Positions 25,099-33,854 of a stretch of 57,563 nt of DNA are shown in pieces (the stretch's first letter is position 1; each line of letters begins with the position of its first letter). The DNA is taken from NCBI GenBank assembly GCA_913055745.1, contig CAJXJZ010000002.1:1-57563 (forward strand). The letters are read 5' to 3'. Source of the DNA: an uncultured bacterium (lineage in GTDB: Bacteria > Hydrothermota > Hydrothermia > UBA1063 > CAJXJZ01). The notes under the pieces were generated by a model. That model was not told the origin of the DNA and did not search any database. It worked only from the letters and a program-made list of their open reading frames with translations. The position numbers were made by a program, and so were the translations under genes.

Positions 25099-25111
25099 TT
25101 AGATTGTATTA

Positions 25112-25140
25112 ATGATAATAAAAAATAAGCGTTATGTCAA
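25112..25140 (-). promoter_or_regulatory. rnpB promoter
   Basis: Minus strand: TTGACA (25140-25135), 17-base spacer, TATCAT (25117-25112), followed 13 bases later by the first base of P1. Confidence 0.75.
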
Positions 25141-25148
25141 GCATGTGT

Positions 25149-25177
25149 TTGTATATACTGCTATGTTGTATTAAAAT
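25149..25177 (+). promoter_or_regulatory. Promoter of the V-ATPase subunit genes
   Basis: TTGTAT (25149-25154), 17-base spacer, TAAAAT (25172-25177), followed by a GAGGAGG site and the ATG at 25201. It is back to back with the rnpB promoter. Confidence 0.5.
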
Positions 25178-25200
25178 TATACGGACGAGAGGAGGAAAAG

Positions 25201-25515
25201 ATGGAATTAGAACTTATTACAAGGGTTAAAAAGGCAGAGGAAGAGGCTAAAAAGATTGTTGAAGAAGCAGAGAATAAGAAGAAAAACATTATAGAAGAAG
25301 CACATAAAGAAGCGGAAAAGATAATTGAAGATGCCCAAAGGGAAGCACTCAGTATTAAGGGGAGGGTGTTAGAAGAAGCGAAGAAAGAGGCAGAGCGAGA
25401 GGTGGATCACATGAAAAAGATGTATCTCGCTGAACTTAAAAAACTGGATGAGGTATCATCTAAAAAGTTAGACGAAGCAACATTGTACCTTCTTAAAAAG
25501 GTGTTTGAAGGTTAA
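25201..25515 (+). CDS. V/A-type ATPase subunit H/G-like coiled-coil protein
   Basis: 104 residues of almost pure charged helix (KKAEEEAKKIVEEAENKKK), ending in LYLLKKVFEG. This is the pattern of subunit H (AhaH, also called NtpF or G), the peripheral-stalk partner of subunit E in A/V-type ATPases. The gene lies two bases before the subunit I gene, the same order as in known V-ATPase operons, which supports the assignment although coiled coils alone are weak evidence. GAGGAGG precedes the ATG. Confidence 0.75.
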   Translation: MELELITRVKKAEEEAKKIVEEAENKKKNIIEEAHKEAEKIIEDAQREALSIKGRVLEEAKKEAEREVDHMKKMYLAELKKLDEVSSKKLDEATLYLLKKVFEG

Positions 25516-25517
25516 AA

Positions 25518-27443
25518 ATGGCTGTAATTCCCGTAGAAAAAGTTTATATAACATTTCATAAGAGTGAGAAAGAAAAGATCCTGGAGACACTTCAGGATGC
25601 TGGCATACTTCATGTATCGGATATTGGTGAAGAGGTAAGGAAAGAATTCGATGTATATGATAAGAAAGAAGAAACAGAACAAAAAGCACTTGAGGATAAG
25701 GTTAAAAATCTTGCGAGAATTATTGATGTATTAGAGAAATATACAAACCCCAAGGGATTTTTAGAATCACTGTTTGAAAAAAAGGAAGAGGTTTCTAAAA
25801 AAGAATTATTGAAAACTGTGAATACTATAAATATAGATGAAAAACTTGAAGAACTCAATGCATTACTTCAAGATAAATCCTTCCTTGAAACAAGACTTAA
25901 AAATCTTTATGCGCAATTGGAGTTTCTAAGGCCGTGGGCTGGCCTTAACCTACCGCTTGAGACATTTACCGAGGGATATGGAAGGATAAAATTCCTTGCA
26001 GGTAAAATAAAGGCAAAGTATCTTGATGAGATTAAAGATATACCCTTTGAAAAGGTATCAGAAGACTCAAAGTTTATATATATTGTCGTTGCCGCATTCT
26101 GGGAAGATTTAGATGAAATAAAGAAAAAACTTGTTGAAATAGAGTTTGAACAGGTGGAATTTCATGGGTACAAATATACGCCGTCAAATGAACTTGCTCT
26201 TATTGAGAAGGAAATAGAGGTTCTTGAAGATGAAAGACGGTTTATTGACAAGTTCTTAAAGGAGCATGCTGAGAATCTTTCCATTTATAGAATGCTTCAC
26301 GATTATTATGTTTCAATCCTACAGAGAGAACTTGTTGATGAAAAAGGGGTCGAGACAGAAAGTGCAACTTTTATTATAGGTTGGGTAGAGAAAAGAAATT
26401 TTAGCAAACTTGAAGAGATTTTAAATAATTTTGAGACCGCTACACTTTTTAAGATTAAACCAGAAGAAGGTGAAGAGGTACCTATATTCCTTGAGAACGA
26501 AAAGATTGCGAAGCCATTTGAGTCGCTGGTTAAATTATACGGTTTGCCAAATTACCGAGAGGTTGACCCTACAGGTATTATGGCGCCATTTTTTGCCATC
26601 TTTTTTGCACTTTGTTTGACAGATGCAGGGTATGGCATAGTACTCATGTTGCTTTCTTATTATCTCATGAAGAAGATTAAGGCAGGATACGATCTCTTCT
26701 GGACCTTATTCATAGGAGGCTTTTTTACCATATTCGCAGGTGCAATTACAGGTGGGTGGTTTGGTGATATTCAGCATCTATGGCATGGATTCGGTGCTTT
26801 TAGAGACAAGTTTCTTTTGTTTGACCCTATGAATGAACCTATGAAGTTTTTCGCAGTTGCGCTTGGCTTGGGGTATTTACAGATTATAGTAGGGTTTTTG
26901 GTAGGATTTTACAAAAAAGTAAAAAATAAAGCCTTATGGGATGGTATATTCAATGAAATATCATGGATTGGTATCCTTATATCACTGCCACTTGGAATAT
27001 ACCTTAAAATAAGCCTTTTAAATTATATTGCCTTAGGTTTTTCCGTTCTTATACTTCTTTTTTCTGCAGGTAGTAAAAATCCTATTGTTAGAGTTTTAAA
27101 GGGTGCGTACAATTTATACGGTGGAATTGGATTGATTGGAGATCTATTATCCTATGTGAGGCTTATGGCATTAGGTATTGTAACTGCTGGTATTGCTATG
27201 GCAGTTAATATCCTAACGAAACTTGTATTTGGCATACCGTATCTTGGATATATTCTTGCCCCGTTGATTTTTGTTGGTGGACATGCCTTCAGTGTATTTG
27301 TTAATGTGATGGGCGCCTTTGTTCACAGTTTAAGATTGCAATATGTGGAATTCTTCAGCAAGTTTTATGAAAATGGTGGCAAGCCGTTTATACCATTTTC
27401 CTGGAAAGGTAAGTATTACCAAGTAAAAACACAGGAGGAGTAA
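25518..27443 (+). CDS. ntpI: V/A-type ATPase subunit I (a-subunit)
   Basis: 641 residues. The N-terminal ~335 are a soluble helical arm with ferredoxin-like lobes (KVYITFHKSEKEKILETLQDAGILHV). The C-terminal ~300 contain seven to eight membrane helices, with the conserved DPTGIMAPFFAIFFALCLTD entry, the LLSYVRLMALGI segment holding the essential Arg for ion transfer, and a GHAFSVFVNVMGAFVHSLRLQYVEFF ending. Subunit I forms the half-channels beside the K ring. Unusually, the genes for K, E, C, F, A, B and D do not follow: the next gene is a TPR lipoprotein. The rest of the enzyme must be encoded elsewhere or be missing. Confidence 0.93.
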   Translation: MAVIPVEKVYITFHKSEKEKILETLQDAGILHVSDIGEEVRKEFDVYDKKEETEQKALEDKVKNLARIIDVLEKYTNPKGFLESLFEKKEEVSKKELLKTVNTINIDEKLEELNALLQDKSFLETRLKNLYAQLEFLRPWAGLNLPLETFTEGYGRIKFLAGKIKAKYLDEIKDIPFEKVSEDSKFIYIVVAAFWEDLDEIKKKLVEIEFEQVEFHGYKYTPSNELALIEKEIEVLEDERRFIDKFLKEHAENLSIYRMLHDYYVSILQRELVDEKGVETESATFIIGWVEKRNFSKLEEILNNFETATLFKIKPEEGEEVPIFLENEKIAKPFESLVKLYGLPNYREVDPTGIMAPFFAIFFALCLTDAGYGIVLMLLSYYLMKKIKAGYDLFWTLFIGGFFTIFAGAITGGWFGDIQHLWHGFGAFRDKFLLFDPMNEPMKFFAVALGLGYLQIIVGFLVGFYKKVKNKALWDGIFNEISWIGILISLPLGIYLKISLLNYIALGFSVLILLFSAGSKNPIVRVLKGAYNLYGGIGLIGDLLSYVRLMALGIVTAGIAMAVNILTKLVFGIPYLGYILAPLIFVGGHAFSVFVNVMGAFVHSLRLQYVEFFSKFYENGGKPFIPFSWKGKYYQVKTQEE

Positions 27444-27445
27444 TT

Positions 27446-28756
27446 ATGAAGAGGTCTTTTATAATAATAGGTATTGCTCTTTTGGCCATTTCGTGTGCAA
27501 CAACCGGGCAAAGCGTGCCAAAACAGGAGAGGCATGTATATAACCCAGACTCTGCAAAGATATGGTATTCAATAGCAAGGGACTATGAAACGAAGGCTGA
27601 GATAAAAAAGGATACATCCTACTTTCGCAGAGCGCTTAAAAACTACTACAGGTCCATTTCCTATGACACGACATTTGAGCCTGCATATCTTGGTCTTGCT
27701 AAGTCGTATATAGGCTTAGGCCTTTTGGATTCTGCTAAGAGCGTTTATAACAAGGTTATAAAATTGCATCCTTCCAGTTCTAAGGGTTATCAGGGTCTTG
27801 GCTTCCTCTATGGTATTATAGAGAAAAACTATACTGAGGCAGAAAAATACTACAAAAAAGCCATTGAAATAGACCCTTCTAATGCTGATGCGTATTTTGG
27901 CCTTGCAAAACTATATGAAAAAGAGGGAAAACCAGAACTCTGTGATACCTTGTATGAAGAGGCGATAAAGAAGAAACCAAATTGTGCACCACTTTTGAAA
28001 TCTGCAGGTCTTTTTTACAAAGAGAATGGAAACTTAGAAAAAAGTACAGATTATTTAGAGAAGGCACTTAAGATAGGCCTGTCAAAGAAGAGTGAGAAAG
28101 AGGTTCGTAATAGTCTAATGGATTCCTACATAAAATTGGCAGGGAAGGAAAAAGATAACAATAAGAAGATTGCACTATACAAGAGGGCAGTAGTGCATGC
28201 CGATTCACTTATATTAACTGATTCTACAAAATATTTATATTACTATGAAAGGGGAGTTGCCAATGAAGGCATAGGGGATGCTTATAGTGCTAAGAAGATG
28301 GAAAAGGTTGCACATAAATATTACAATCTTGCAGAGAGAGATTATAAAAAGGCAATAGAACTTGCAGATGTAAACAATCCATTGCCAAGCATCAAACTTG
28401 CGTCATTGTACATATATGGCCTTAGAAATTTTCAAGAAGCGAAGGTTTATGCAAATAAGGTAATTTCAATGGAGAATATCAATGATGCGTATAAATATTG
28501 GGCATATTTTCTTTTAGGTGAAGCTGATTACAGAATAGGTTATGGAATATATTCAGAAGGTAAGAGGAAAAGAGATTATAAATATGCTTGTGATGCTGTT
28601 TCAACTTATGATAATGCCAAGAATAACTATATGAATGCACTAAAATATGCCAATGATCCATCCATAAAGCAAACAATAAATAATAGACTTGATGCACTCC
28701 AAAAGTCCAGAAAATTAGCGTATAGGGTATGCCATAGGATAGCTACATACAAGTAG
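27446..28756 (+). CDS. TPR-repeat lipoprotein
   Basis: 436 residues: signal peptide with lipobox LAISC (Cys17), then about seven to eight TPR-like helical pairs from residue ~35 onward (GLAKSYIGLGLLDSAKSVYN, AEKYYKKAIEIDPSNADAYF). It is a periplasmic or membrane-anchored scaffold; no catalytic domain. It begins two bases after the V-ATPase subunit I stop and ends one base before the Omp85-like gene, so it belongs to this operon. A role in barrel assembly, by analogy with TPR lipoproteins such as BamD, is possible but unsupported beyond position. Confidence 0.8.
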   Translation: MKRSFIIIGIALLAISCATTGQSVPKQERHVYNPDSAKIWYSIARDYETKAEIKKDTSYFRRALKNYYRSISYDTTFEPAYLGLAKSYIGLGLLDSAKSVYNKVIKLHPSSSKGYQGLGFLYGIIEKNYTEAEKYYKKAIEIDPSNADAYFGLAKLYEKEGKPELCDTLYEEAIKKKPNCAPLLKSAGLFYKENGNLEKSTDYLEKALKIGLSKKSEKEVRNSLMDSYIKLAGKEKDNNKKIALYKRAVVHADSLILTDSTKYLYYYERGVANEGIGDAYSAKKMEKVAHKYYNLAERDYKKAIELADVNNPLPSIKLASLYIYGLRNFQEAKVYANKVISMENINDAYKYWAYFLLGEADYRIGYGIYSEGKRKRDYKYACDAVSTYDNAKNNYMNALKYANDPSIKQTINNRLDALQKSRKLAYRVCHRIATYK

Positions 28757-28757
28757 T

Positions 28758-29993
28758 TTGATAAAAATCGTTCTTTTTGCCTCCCTTTATCTCTCTTCCT
28801 TAGAGATAAAGGGAGGTTTTTTATTACCGCAGTTTACAAAAAAGAGTTTTATTAAAGCATTTGAAAGGGCAAGGGTCGAACCTGACACCCTGATTGATAG
28901 TTTGTTTAAACTATATGAAGATATCGGTTTTTTCAATGTCAAATTTGATGTGGAGATTGATACAATTGATAGCGATACCGCTTGCATGAAAATTAAAGTG
29001 ATAACCCCACATCTTCCTGTTATAGATGAGGTGGCACTTTTGGGAGTAAGATTGCCTTTTTTCATATTAAACACTTATTTTCCCTTTAAGAAAAAGGTCT
29101 TTAGAAGGAAAAGAGTTTTGGAGAGTTTTAGAATACTTGAAAATTTAGGCATTATAAAAGATGCTCAATATTATTTTGTTCCATCATCGCTTGAAAATCA
29201 CTATACTCTTAAAATTAATGCTCCCCCAGCCTTTGAATCTTTTTATTTAAATCTAAAAAAGGGTATTGGTGAGGGCCTCTCTGGTATTGTCAGTCTCTCT
29301 CATCCCAGTTTATTGGGGACTGGATTAGGGCTTAGTACATCTTTGGGGGTGGATAATGGTAAAATATCCCATTACAATGTAAAAGGTACTTTTCTTCTAC
29401 CATTTATTAGAGGTGTGATGTTAAAGGTTGAAGGTTTGGAAATAGATGATTCCATTAAAACCGTGGAAAAGATGGGAGAGATTTCAATGTGGGGCGTGCG
29501 TAGTGGAGTATCCGTAGGACTGGGAGAGTTTAATACCTCATTTTTTACCTCTTTTAAACTGTTTGCATATGAGAAGGCATGGAGAATGGCACTTGGACTT
29601 GAGAAAAAGGGTGGATGGATTATGTTTCAACATACGGGATTTAGGGATAAGTTTGGGGTAAGTATGGAGCAGGGCTTTATAATTCCAAATACTTATCACT
29701 ACATTTTGCTAAGTAAGCCACTTCGTATGTTTGAGAGGTATGTGCCAGAGGAAACTCTTTTCCATTATTTTCTGTTAAGAACCCTTATTCCTTATAAAGA
29801 AAATGTCGGATTATTTATGGATTTTGGAGATATAGGCGGCGAGTATCTTCTGGATATAGGAGCAGGATACATAAAAAAAACATATGGCATATATGTGGGG
29901 TATTCTCTTGACAGAGGTTTTGGTAATATAAATATTGGCTTGGCAATAGGTGTGAAGAATTCCATATTTGAACGTTCTATTTATATACTTTAG
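28758..29993 (+). CDS. Small Omp85-like protein (POTRA-like domain plus barrel)
   Basis: 411 residues. An N-terminal signal-like stretch is followed by one or two POTRA-like units (~25-150: KLYEDIGFFNVKFDVEID, RVLESFRILENLGIIKDA, the latter typical of FtsQ/BamA/TamA POTRA helices). A shortened barrel of ~260 residues follows, opening with VSLSHPSLLGTGLGLSTSLG. The LRGY-type motif is not obvious. At 411 residues it is half the length of BamA, closer to TamA-like or two-partner transporters. The best start is TTG at 28758, directly after the upstream stop; the ribosome site is weak and the start uncertain. The product probably inserts or secretes proteins at the outer membrane. Confidence 0.65.
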   Translation: MIKIVLFASLYLSSLEIKGGFLLPQFTKKSFIKAFERARVEPDTLIDSLFKLYEDIGFFNVKFDVEIDTIDSDTACMKIKVITPHLPVIDEVALLGVRLPFFILNTYFPFKKKVFRRKRVLESFRILENLGIIKDAQYYFVPSSLENHYTLKINAPPAFESFYLNLKKGIGEGLSGIVSLSHPSLLGTGLGLSTSLGVDNGKISHYNVKGTFLLPFIRGVMLKVEGLEIDDSIKTVEKMGEISMWGVRSGVSVGLGEFNTSFFTSFKLFAYEKAWRMALGLEKKGGWIMFQHTGFRDKFGVSMEQGFIIPNTYHYILLSKPLRMFERYVPEETLFHYFLLRTLIPYKENVGLFMDFGDIGGEYLLDIGAGYIKKTYGIYVGYSLDRGFGNINIGLAIGVKNSIFERSIYIL

Positions 29994-30019
29994 ACTATTT
30001 AACTAAAAAAGGGGGTAAA

Positions 30020-32161
30020 ATGGACTACAGTAAACTGTACTGGTTTGCACCATTTGGTTCAATACTTGCACTACTATTTGCTTATTATCTATACACAAAA
30101 GTAAAAAAAGTGGATGAAGGTACAGACAGGATGCGTGAGATAGCCGATGCTGTGCGTGAAGGTGCTACAGCGTATCTAAAAAGACAGTATATGGTAGTAA
30201 CTCTGTTTTTCATTGTGGTTTTCTTTATTCTTCTTTTGCTTGCACTTTTAGGACTTCAACCTATTTTTGTACCATTTGCATTTCTGACAGGTGGTTTCTT
30301 CTCAGGGCTATCAGGCTTTATTGGCATGAGCGTTGCAACTCGCGCAAGCGCAAGAACTGCAAACGCTGCAAGAAAAAGTTTAAACAGCGCACTCCGTGTT
30401 GCTTTTTCTGCAGGTGGTGTAATGGGGCTTGTTGTTGTTGGACTTGCACTATTAGATATGAGTATATGGTTTAAGGTGCTTTCATGGTATTATGGCACTG
30501 TAAAGCACCTTGCAGGGAATGAACTTTTAGAAAACATAACATTTACGATGCTTAGTTTTGGAATGGGCGCCTCTTCACAGGCACTCTTTGCCCGTGTAGG
30601 TGGTGGTATTTTTACAAAGGCGGCAGATGTGGGTGCAGACATAGTGGGTAAAATTGAGGCTGGTATTCCAGAAGATGATCCCCGTAACCCTGCAGTTATA
30701 GCAGACAATGTAGGAGACAATGTTGGTGATGTGGCTGGAATGGGCGCAGATTTGTATGAGTCATATACTGATTCTGTTATCGCTACCATGTCACTTGCTG
30801 CAGCTGCTGTACTTGGGATGAGGGGCGTGGTGCTTCCAATGGTTCTTGCAGGCGGTGGTGTGCTTGCTTCTATTATTGGGACATTTTTTGTGCACACAAG
30901 AGAGGATGCAAGCCAGGGTGCTCTTCTTTCAGCACTTCGCAAAGGGGTCTGGGGCGCAGCCCTTATTTTTGTGATTTGGGCCTTCTTTGCTATAAAGTTT
31001 ATTCTCCCATCTCAGGACTTTAAGATATTCTATGCTGTTTTAGCAGGTCTTATTACAGGACTCATAATAGGTTATTCCACAGAGTACTACACGTCTGACA
31101 ATTATTCACCAACAAGAGCCATATCAAAGTCAGGTCTTACAGGACATGCAACTTTTATACTTGAAGGGCTTTCAACAGGTATGATGTCAACAGCCATACC
31201 TGTTATTGCTGTTGTGATTGCAACACTTGTGAGTTTCTTTGTATCTGGTGGATATGGTAATGTTCAACTTGGGCTTTACGGCGTTGGTCTTTCAGCAGTT
31301 GGTATGCTATCAACCCTTGGCATTACCCTTGCCACAGACGCCTATGGTCCTGTTGCGGATAACGCCGGAGGCAATGCTGAGATGTCAGGTCTACCAGAAG
31401 AGGTAAGACAGAGGACAGATGCACTTGATTCCCTTGGAAATACAACAGCAGCAACAGGTAAAGGCTTTGCCATAGGCTCTGCAGCGCTTACGGCACTTGC
31501 GCTCATTGCTGCATATAACAATGATGTTTTAAGATGGAGTAAGCATTTTGGGCTTTTGGAGGCTTTGAAACATTTTAAGCCACTCTTACAGGACCCCCTT
31601 GTTATGGGTGGTATTTTCATTGGTGCAATGATGCCTTTCTTGTTCTCTGCACTTGCCATAAAGGCTGTGGGTAGAGCAGCGCAGGAGATAGTCGTTGAAG
31701 TAAGAAGGCAGTTTAAAGAGATTAAGGGACTCCTTGAAGGCAAAGCAAAGCCAGATTACGGCAAGGCGGTGCATATAAGCACAAAGGCGGCGCAAAAGGA
31801 GATGATACTTCCATCACTCCTCGCCATCCTGGTTCCAATTATTGTTGGTTATTTCATGGGACCAAATGCTGTAATGGGGCTTCTTGCAGGTGCTCTCACA
31901 AGTGGTTTTGCAGTTGCCCTATTTATGGCAAATGCAGGTGGAGCATGGGACAACGCTAAAAAATACATAGAAAAGGGCAATTATGGCGGCAAAGGGAGTG
32001 ATGCCCATAAAGCCGGTGTCACAGGGGATACCGTAGGAGACCCTTTAAAAGACACAGCAGGGCCATCTCTTAATATTCTTATTAAACTTATGTCCATGGT
32101 TTCCATTGTATTTGCTGGATTTGTTGTTAAATTTAATTTAATAAGGTTTATAGTAAAATGA
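30020..32161 (+). CDS. hppA: K+-dependent membrane-bound pyrophosphatase
   Basis: 713 residues with about 16 membrane helices. It couples pyrophosphate hydrolysis to outward ion pumping. Catalytic clusters are intact: [38 protein letters not shown] and, near the end, [14 protein letters not shown]. The [10 protein letters not shown] segment has Ala rather than Lys, which marks K+-dependent enzymes. GADLYESY has Glu at the position found in Na+-pumping members, so Na+ or Na+/H+ transport is plausible (inference). A GGGGG ribosome site precedes the ATG. It overlaps prs by four bases (ATGA), tying pyrophosphate recovery to PRPP synthesis. Confidence 0.96.
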   Translation: MDYSKLYWFAPFGSILALLFAYYLYTKVKKVDEGTDRMREIADAVREGATAYLKRQYMVVTLFFIVVFFILLLLALLGLQPIFVPFAFLTGGFFSGLSGFIGMSVATRASARTANAARKSLNSALRVAFSAGGVMGLVVVGLALLDMSIWFKVLSWYYGTVKHLAGNELLENITFTMLSFGMGASSQALFARVGGGIFTKAADVGADIVGKIEAGIPEDDPRNPAVIADNVGDNVGDVAGMGADLYESYTDSVIATMSLAAAAVLGMRGVVLPMVLAGGGVLASIIGTFFVHTREDASQGALLSALRKGVWGAALIFVIWAFFAIKFILPSQDFKIFYAVLAGLITGLIIGYSTEYYTSDNYSPTRAISKSGLTGHATFILEGLSTGMMSTAIPVIAVVIATLVSFFVSGGYGNVQLGLYGVGLSAVGMLSTLGITLATDAYGPVADNAGGNAEMSGLPEEVRQRTDALDSLGNTTAATGKGFAIGSAALTALALIAAYNNDVLRWSKHFGLLEALKHFKPLLQDPLVMGGIFIGAMMPFLFSALAIKAVGRAAQEIVVEVRRQFKEIKGLLEGKAKPDYGKAVHISTKAAQKEMILPSLLAILVPIIVGYFMGPNAVMGLLAGALTSGFAVALFMANAGGAWDNAKKYIEKGNYGGKGSDAHKAGVTGDTVGDPLKDTAGPSLNILIKLMSMVSIVFAGFVVKFNLIRFIVK

Positions 32162-33099
32162 AAGCAAAGGGTATAACGCTTATACATGGTAATGCCTCTT
32201 CAAAACTGGCACAAGGGATTTCAAGGTATCTAAATATACCCATTGTTGATACCCTTGTTTCCAGATTTAAGGATGGAGAGATACGTGTTCAAATAAAAGA
32301 GAATATAAGAGGCTCTGATGTTTTTATAATACAGTCCACTAATCCCCCTGCAGATAACCTTCTTGAATTACTCTTACTTGCAGATGCTGCAAAAAGGGCT
32401 TCTGCCAAAAGAATAACAGCGGTTATTCCATATTTTGGCTATGCGAGACAGGATAGAAAAGACCAGCCCAGGGTCCCAATCTCAGCAAAGGTTATGGCGG
32501 ATCTATTACAAGTAGTTGGAATAAACAGGGTTCTCACACTTGACCTTCATGCAGACCAGATACAGGGATTTTTTGATATTCCAGTGGATAATCTTTTTGT
32601 GACACCTGTTATGAAAGAATATTTTATAGATTTAGACCCTTCTGTTTGGACTGTTGTTGCCCCCGATGTTGGTGCAACGAAAAGGGCAAGAGCAATTGCA
32701 AGGAAACTTGGAAACCTGCCACTTGCTTTGATAGATAAAAGAAGGCCAGAACCCAATGTTGCTGAAGTTTTGCATGTTATAGGCAATGTTCAAGGAAGAA
32801 AACTCCTTATCCTTGATGATATAATTGATACAGGGAATACCATACAGGTTGCAGCAGATAAATTAAAGGCACTTGGCGCACTTGAAATAAAGGTCGCTGC
32901 TGCTCATGCCCTATTTTCTGACAATGCTGTTGAGAAATTGTGTAATGCACCTATAGATGAAATCGTTATAACGGATTCCATAGAGCATAAACAAACATTA
33001 AATATGAAAAAGTTAAAAATACTTTCTGTTGCGCCTCTGCTTGCAAAGGCCATTAAAAGAATACATGATGAGGAATCAGTGAGTGAGCTCTTCATCTGA
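32158..33099 (+). CDS. prs: Ribose-phosphate pyrophosphokinase (PRPP synthetase)
   Basis: 313 residues, the normal class I length. It converts ribose-5-phosphate and ATP to PRPP and AMP. Visible motifs: [20 protein letters not shown] (ATP/flexible loop), [12 protein letters not shown], the PRPP-binding loop [13 protein letters not shown], and a VAAAHALF ending. PRPP feeds purine, pyrimidine, histidine and NAD synthesis, and these phosphoribosyl transfers release pyrophosphate, the substrate of the overlapping hppA product. The start overlaps the hppA stop (ATGA). The C-terminus overlaps the ABC ATPase start by 17 bases. Confidence 0.97.
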   Translation: MKAKGITLIHGNASSKLAQGISRYLNIPIVDTLVSRFKDGEIRVQIKENIRGSDVFIIQSTNPPADNLLELLLLADAAKRASAKRITAVIPYFGYARQDRKDQPRVPISAKVMADLLQVVGINRVLTLDLHADQIQGFFDIPVDNLFVTPVMKEYFIDLDPSVWTVVAPDVGATKRARAIARKLGNLPLALIDKRRPEPNVAEVLHVIGNVQGRKLLILDDIIDTGNTIQVAADKLKALGALEIKVAAAHALFSDNAVEKLCNAPIDEIVITDSIEHKQTLNMKKLKILSVAPLLAKAIKRIHDEESVSELFI

Positions 33100-33853
33100 T
33101 AAGATCTTAGAAGTAGTAAATCTTAAAAAGTATTATAACGACTTTGAAGCACTGAAGGGAGTAAACTTTTCCCTCTATAAGGGAGAGATACTTGGATATC
33201 TCGGGCCTAATGGTGCAGGTAAGACAACAACATTAAACATCTTAGGTGGAGTGTTGCCGAGGGATGGAGGAGATATTGTCTTTTATGGAGAGCCCACAGA
33301 CCCAACATCAGATTTGCAATATAAGTTAAAAACTAGTTATTTACCAGAAGATGCCTCTATGTATGAACATTTTACCATTCGGGAGATAGTAAATTTTTAT
33401 TATGACCTTTATCTTCTTGAAGAGAAAAGAAAGAAGGTAGCGTATGAACTTTTGGAAGTATTTGGTTTGAGTAAATTTATAAATACTCAGATATACAGTT
33501 TTTCCAAGGGTATGAAACAGAAATTGCTTTTTGTGTTAACTGTTATGACTGACCCTGAGATACTCCTATTGGATGAACCTCTTGCAAGCATGGATGCAGA
33601 GTCAACCATTATAGTAAGAGAAATTATAAAAGACCTTAAAAATAAGGGTAAGTCAATAATGTTTTCCTCCCACATCTTAGAGGTAATAGAAAAGATATGT
33701 GATAGGGTTGTCATCATTGATAAAGGAGAAGTAATTGCAGAGGGAACTCTAAGTGATATAAAAGAAATGTCTTCACTGGAGGAGTTCTTTACCCAACTTA
33801 CTGGTAAAGGCGTACTTGAGGAGCGGGTAGAGAGGGCAAAGAAACTTCTTTAA
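33083..33853 (+). CDS. ABC transporter ATP-binding protein
   Basis: 256 residues with Walker A GPNGAGKTT, Q-loop region, a signature-like FSKGMKQKL (in place of LSGGQ), Walker B ILLLDEPLASMD and the switch His in SSHILE. It is of the DRA/NatA-like exporter type. The start is GTG at 33083, inside the 3' end of prs, so translation is coupled. It pairs with the adjacent permease. The substrate is unknown. Confidence 0.92.
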   Translation: MSSSSDKILEVVNLKKYYNDFEALKGVNFSLYKGEILGYLGPNGAGKTTTLNILGGVLPRDGGDIVFYGEPTDPTSDLQYKLKTSYLPEDASMYEHFTIREIVNFYYDLYLLEEKRKKVAYELLEVFGLSKFINTQIYSFSKGMKQKLLFVLTVMTDPEILLLDEPLASMDAESTIIVREIIKDLKNKGKSIMFSSHILEVIEKICDRVVIIDKGEVIAEGTLSDIKEMSSLEEFFTQLTGKGVLEERVERAKKLL

Positions 33854-33854
33854 C

